From the NCBI GenBank assembly GCA_002067565.1, contig MVQZ01000044.1, positions 1 to 5,990 of the forward strand: a stretch of DNA of 5,990 bases, read 5' to 3'. The translations under genes and the position numbers were made by a program. The notes under the pieces were generated by a model. It did no database searches and was not told the origin of the DNA. It saw nothing but the letters and a program-made list of their open reading frames with translations. Shown here piece after piece: positions 5,613 to 5,990 of the stretch; the first letter of the stretch is position 1; each line of letters begins with the position of its first letter. The DNA comes from Methanobacterium sp. PtaU1.Bin242. GTDB taxonomy: Archaea > Methanobacteriota > Methanobacteria > Methanobacteriales > Methanobacteriaceae.

Positions 5613-5990
5613 TTTTGCTAGAATTTTTATCCGATCAAGACTTTTAGCAGGTTTTTCTATAGTATTTAAGATATACACATCTACTTTGGAGAATAATTCC
5701 ATGAAAAATTCCTTTCTGAGAATAAATTTCCTTTCATTTCTAACCAGTTGATGTGGATTACAAAAATCGTTTTCTAACATAAATTGCACGGCATTTTTGG
5801 GGTCTACCTTTCTAAATGGGGGGTTATTGGGGTTTCTTTCAAGAAGAATTACTGTTTTAATGGTTGAACTTTCCCTTACCCTTCCAGTAAACAGTGTATT
5901 CACATCAGCGATTCCCCGCCTTTGAGCATCGAGTTTTACCTGTTCTAATACTGGGGCAAAACTACTCCAGACATCAGCTATATCATCCCG
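5607..5990 (-). CDS. Protein of uncertain function, C-terminal 127 residues (5' end beyond window)
   Basis: The frame is open from the right edge to a TGA at 5609-5607, so this is the C-terminal part of a longer protein. A GTG at 5903-5901 could be read as a start, but the frame stays open upstream with ordinary residues (such as WSSFAPVLEQVKLDAQRRG), no SD precedes it, and the true start probably lies outside. Visible features are an R-rich turn (AQRRGIADVNTLFTGRVRE), a hydrophobic strand TVILLER, and NDFCNPHQLVRNERKFILR, then VDVYILNT and a basic end. The order 'strand LLER, helix, NxFxNPH, helix, VxxYxLN' reminds me of the C-terminal region of PEP carboxykinase/HPr-kinase-fold P-loop kinases. 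This is a resemblance only; the Walker A region would be out of view. It is coupled to thpR. Confidence 0.8.
   Translation of the reverse strand, partial: RDDIADVWSSFAPVLEQVKLDAQRRGIADVNTLFTGRVRESSTIKTVILLERNPNNPPFRKVDPKNAVQFMLENDFCNPHQLVRNERKFILRKEFFMELFSKVDVYILNTIEKPAKSLDRIKILAKR

Noticed and set aside
5901..5903. GTG as the true start of the right-edge gene
   Set aside because: The frame remains open through the window edge, there is no SD at the right distance, and the upstream residues look like continuing protein.
1..5990. CRISPR array, transposon, tRNA or rRNA gene, toxin-antitoxin or defence genes
   Set aside because: No regularly spaced repeats, transposase motifs, cloverleaf-like sequences or small-gene pairs were seen; every gene but the right-edge one is a recognised housekeeping family.

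Overview
The window looks like a stretch of an archaeal chromosome, most likely a methanogen of the order Methanobacteriales (Methanobacterium or a close relative). The evidence is a two-subunit archaeal/eukaryotic-type primase, a class I archaeal CCA-adding enzyme, an archaeal ThpR/LigT protein, a methanogen-like MetRS with four CXXC zinc knuckles, GGAGG and AGGTGA ribosome binding sites, TTTATATA-like box A elements, and AT-rich DNA with many AGA/AGG and ATA codons. The genus is inferred from how the proteins read, not from a search.

Layout from left to right. Positions 1-726 (minus) hold the first 242 codons of metG (methionyl-tRNA synthetase), starting at a TTG codon with a strong Shine-Dalgarno; its 3' part lies outside the window. 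A 353-bp AT-rich gap (727-1079) separates it from the divergent primase genes. It carries three candidate box A elements facing metG and an inverted repeat close to a candidate priL promoter. priL (1080-2405) and priS (2514-3500), on plus, encode the iron-sulfur large subunit and the catalytic small subunit of the replicative primase. They are 108 bp apart and probably co-transcribed. priS meets cca (minus, 3538-4941) tail to tail across 37 bp. Upstream of cca on the same strand are thpR (5052-5600) and the C-terminal end of a protein I cannot firmly identify (5607 to the right edge). That protein and thpR are tightly coupled, with only 6 bp between them, and the thpR Shine-Dalgarno contains the upstream stop codon. 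A 110-bp gap with a small inverted repeat and a possible promoter lies between thpR and cca.

Taken together this is an information-processing neighbourhood: tRNA charging (metG), tRNA 3'-end CCA addition and repair (cca), 2H-type RNA phosphodiesterase or 3'-5' RNA ligase activity (thpR), and DNA replication priming (priLS). All complete genes look intact. I see no mobile element, CRISPR array, toxin-antitoxin pair, tRNA/rRNA gene or clearly foreign DNA. I do not see a previously undescribed system. The points worth a second look are the metG-priL divergent control region, initiation signals (TTG metG, GTG cca with a doubled SD, no SD for priL), a fifth cysteine and a G7 run in priL, and the partial gene at the right edge.
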